6,480 bases of DNA. Origin: an uncultured Oscillospiraceae bacterium (GTDB lineage Bacteria; Bacillota; Clostridia; Oscillospirales; Acutalibacteraceae). The DNA lies in assembly GCA_900555805.1 (NCBI GenBank), contig USMJ01000075.1:1-6480 (forward strand). The letters are read 5' to 3'. Positions within the stretch are counted from its first letter, which is position 1. Each line of letters begins with the position of its first letter. The notes beneath the pieces are model-generated. The model did not search any database. It had not been told where the DNA came from and saw only the letters and a program-made list of their open reading frames with translations. Of the stretch, positions 5,303 to 6,480 are shown in pieces. The position numbers and the translations under genes were made by a program.

Positions 5303-5854
5303 CTAAACCGTCAGCGACGATATGATTCCGGAGTATAGCTTCGTCGGGTCGTTAAGAAAGTTTTCTCTGACGGCCTCGACCTGCAGCATATCCGAAACAT
5401 AAATAGTCAGCTTCATAAATTGCGTGTTCACATCATATAAAGTGAACGTGACATTATAACCTTTATCAAGCTTTTCGACGATAATCTCGTTTTCGCGTTC
5501 ACGTCTTGACCTTGTCAACAGACGAACGGCGCAGTTTATCGCTTTTTCGCGAACGGTTCTAGGCAGCGACCTGTCAAGGTATGTCGGCGTGAACCTGTTC
5601 TGATAGTTGATCTTCAAAAATTCTTCGCCGTCTTTGATTTCGGTGACCAAAACGCCGCTTCTGAGAAGTTCGCTTATCGCCTGATTGACTTCGAAATAAT
5701 TTGCAAGCGAATAATCATCCTGCAAAATATCATTTATAAGCTTTTTTGTCAGCGGCTCGTCAACGCTCTTTATTAAATAGCAAACAAGACACTTGATATC
5801 GGAAATATCCTTGAGTCCGTCGGGATCTACGCCCTCGGAAAATGTATTGTTCAT
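5303..5854 (-). CDS. DUF4364-like protein, putative winged-helix
   Basis: This 183-residue soluble protein has no signal peptide or membrane segment. The N-terminal part (about 15-90) is helical: IKCLVCYLIKSVDEPLTKKLINDILQDDYSLANYFEVNQAISELLRSGVLV, then a beta pair, TEIKDGEEFLKI. This reads as a winged helix-turn-helix of the kind found in DUF4364 proteins of Clostridia. A basic linker (RSRRERENE, 115-123) leads to a C-terminal alpha/beta part with YNVTFTLYD and FMKLTIYVSD strands. A DNA-binding role is plausible but unproven, and no ligand-binding motif is evident. The ATG at 5854 follows AGGGG (5866-5862) by 7 nt. The gene has its own promoter and terminator, so it is a single-gene unit. 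It is divergent from the HAD phosphatase, and a regulator often controls its divergent neighbour, which is only a hint. Family assignment is from recalled pattern and length. Confidence 0.78.
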   Translation of the reverse strand: MNNTFSEGVDPDGLKDISDIKCLVCYLIKSVDEPLTKKLINDILQDDYSLANYFEVNQAISELLRSGVLVTEIKDGEEFLKINYQNRFTPTYLDRSLPRTVREKAINCAVRLLTRSRRERENEIIVEKLDKGYNVTFTLYDVNTQFMKLTIYVSDMLQVEAVRENFLNDPTKLYSGIISSLTV

Positions 5855-5878
5855 CTTATCACCCCTAATTCTTAGATT

Positions 5879-5907
5879 ATTTTATCATAAATTCAGAAGA
5901 AAATCAA
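5879..5907 (-). promoter_or_regulatory. Sigma-A promoter of the DUF4364-like gene
   Basis: On the minus strand, TTGATT (5907-5902), a 17-bp spacer and TAAAAT (5884-5879) form a good promoter. The start is predicted near 5872, giving a very short leader of under 20 nt that still includes the ribosome binding site. Confidence 0.6.
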
Positions 5908-5932
5908 CCGTTTTACGCTCTACTGTCCCCCG

Positions 5933-5985
5933 AATCCGATATCTGTTGACTTTTTCCCGTTGATATTATAAAATCATATCGGATT
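5933..5985. promoter_or_regulatory. Perfect 10-bp inverted repeat bracketing the HAD promoter (operator candidate)
   Basis: AATCCGATAT (5933-5942) and ATATCGGATT (5976-5985) are exact reverse complements with centres 43 bp apart, close to four helical turns. The left copy ends 3 bp before the -35 box and the right copy covers the predicted start site. The arrangement suits a regulator that binds both half-sites and shuts the promoter. The DUF4364-like protein is the nearest candidate, by position only. Confidence 0.45.
5946..5974 (+). promoter_or_regulatory. Sigma-A promoter of the HAD phosphatase gene
   Basis: TTGACT (5946-5951), a 17-bp spacer and TAAAAT (5969-5974) form the likely promoter. 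An overlapping TATAAA at 5967-5972 would leave a 15-bp spacer and is less likely. Transcription would start near 5981, about 30 nt before the ATG. Confidence 0.6.
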
Positions 5986-6010
5986 TTGTCTGAAATGAGG
6001 TTTATGTTAT

Positions 6011-6480
6011 ATGTACAAATACATTTTGTTAGACGCTGATGATACCCTGCTCGATTTTGAGCAGGATGAACGCAACGCTTTCTTTTCATTGTTTAAAGAA
6101 AAAGGCTTTCAGTGTGACGAAGACCTTTATAATGAATATACTACGCTCAATTTAGGCCTTTGGAAAAGATTCGAGAAGGGCGAAATTGACAAGCGGTATA
6201 TCATGGAGCACAGATTTTCCGATCTGCTTGAAAAGGAAAAAATCGCCGGCGATGGTATAGAGCTTAACGACAGATTCTGCTTTCATCTGAGCGAAGGCGG
6301 CGTTAAAATGAAAGGAGCCGCCGAGGTATGCGAGGCTCTTAAAGCTAAAAGCTATAAGCTCTATATAGTCACGAACGGCATCAAATTTATTCAGGATAAA
6401 CGCTTTAAAAAGTCAGGCCTTGAAAAATATTTCGAATATTTCTTTATATCCGAAACCATAGGTTATCAAAAACCGAAAGC
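6011..6480 (+). CDS. HAD-superfamily hydrolase, YjjG-like nucleotidase (3' end outside the window)
   Basis: The frame opens at ATG 6011 and runs off the end after 156 codons; family members have about 225-235. Motif I is LLDADDTLLDF (6-16), with nucleophile D8 and acid/base D10. The DADDTL form is characteristic of the YjjG/YfnB branch, whose members dephosphorylate nucleoside monophosphates, including non-canonical ones, and so clean nucleotide pools. A helical cap domain (about 17-95) follows, then motif II YIVTNG (T121) and motif III in ETIGYQKPKA (K154). Motif IV, the second acidic pair that binds Mg2+, lies beyond the window. The protein is cytosolic. The start follows GAGG (5997-6000) by 10 nt; an ATG at 6004 is in another frame and gives only 11 codons. 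Substrate is inferred from the subfamily, and a generic HAD phosphatase remains possible. The gene is divergent from the DUF4364-like gene. Confidence 0.88.
   Translation, partial: MYKYILLDADDTLLDFEQDERNAFFSLFKEKGFQCDEDLYNEYTTLNLGLWKRFEKGEIDKRYIMEHRFSDLLEKEKIAGDGIELNDRFCFHLSEGGVKMKGAAEVCEALKAKSYKLYIVTNGIKFIQDKRFKKSGLEKYFEYFFISETIGYQKPK

Noticed and set aside
1..6480. CRISPR array, tRNA, rRNA, toxin-antitoxin or defence system
   Set aside because: I found no regularly spaced direct repeats, no cloverleaf, no toxin/antitoxin-like pair and no defence-type domains. The only integrase-like gene is a housekeeping-type Xer recombinase without flanking element genes.

Overview
The window looks like a chromosomal segment of a low-to-moderate GC, spore-former-lineage Firmicute of class Clostridia, probably near the Ruminococcaceae/Oscillospiraceae. 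The reasons are the nadK-argR-recN gene order, a SpoIIM-type membrane protein next to a Xer-type recombinase, a TIGR04086-type membrane protein, a DUF4364-type protein, strong AGGAGG-like ribosome binding sites and standard sigma-A promoters. No mobile element, prophage, CRISPR array, defence locus, tRNA or rRNA is visible. This is essentially a housekeeping region with one unusually structured non-coding gap.

Positions 1-3533 (+ strand) hold a tight run of genes: the 3' end of NAD kinase, the arginine repressor ArgR, the DNA-repair SMC-like ATPase RecN, a small four-helix membrane protein and a SpoIIM-family membrane protein. Gaps are 15, 13, 46 and 1 nt. The 46-nt gap carries a perfect 11-bp hairpin that contains the ribosome binding site of the small membrane protein. 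This could split the run into a nadK-argR-recN block and a membrane-protein pair.

Positions 3498-4499 (- strand) encode a complete XerC/XerD-type tyrosine recombinase. It starts at TTG, its 3' end overlaps the convergent spoIIM end by 36 bp, and it has its own promoter at about 4589-4617.

Positions 4500-5302 are an 803-nt gap without a convincing protein gene. It holds the recombinase promoter and leader, two plus-strand promoter-like sequences (4718-4745 and 4936-4964), several long inverted repeats (4672-4706, 4805-4885, 4967-5089, 5152-5181) and a clear minus-strand terminator (5237-5275). The best candidates for something undescribed are one or two structured small RNAs here, or a small inverted-repeat element.

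Positions 5303-5854 (- strand) encode a DUF4364-like putative winged-helix protein. It is divergent from a HAD-superfamily YjjG-like nucleotidase (6011 to the window end, + strand, incomplete). The 156-bp divergent region has a well-formed promoter for each gene, and a perfect 10-bp inverted repeat brackets the HAD promoter.
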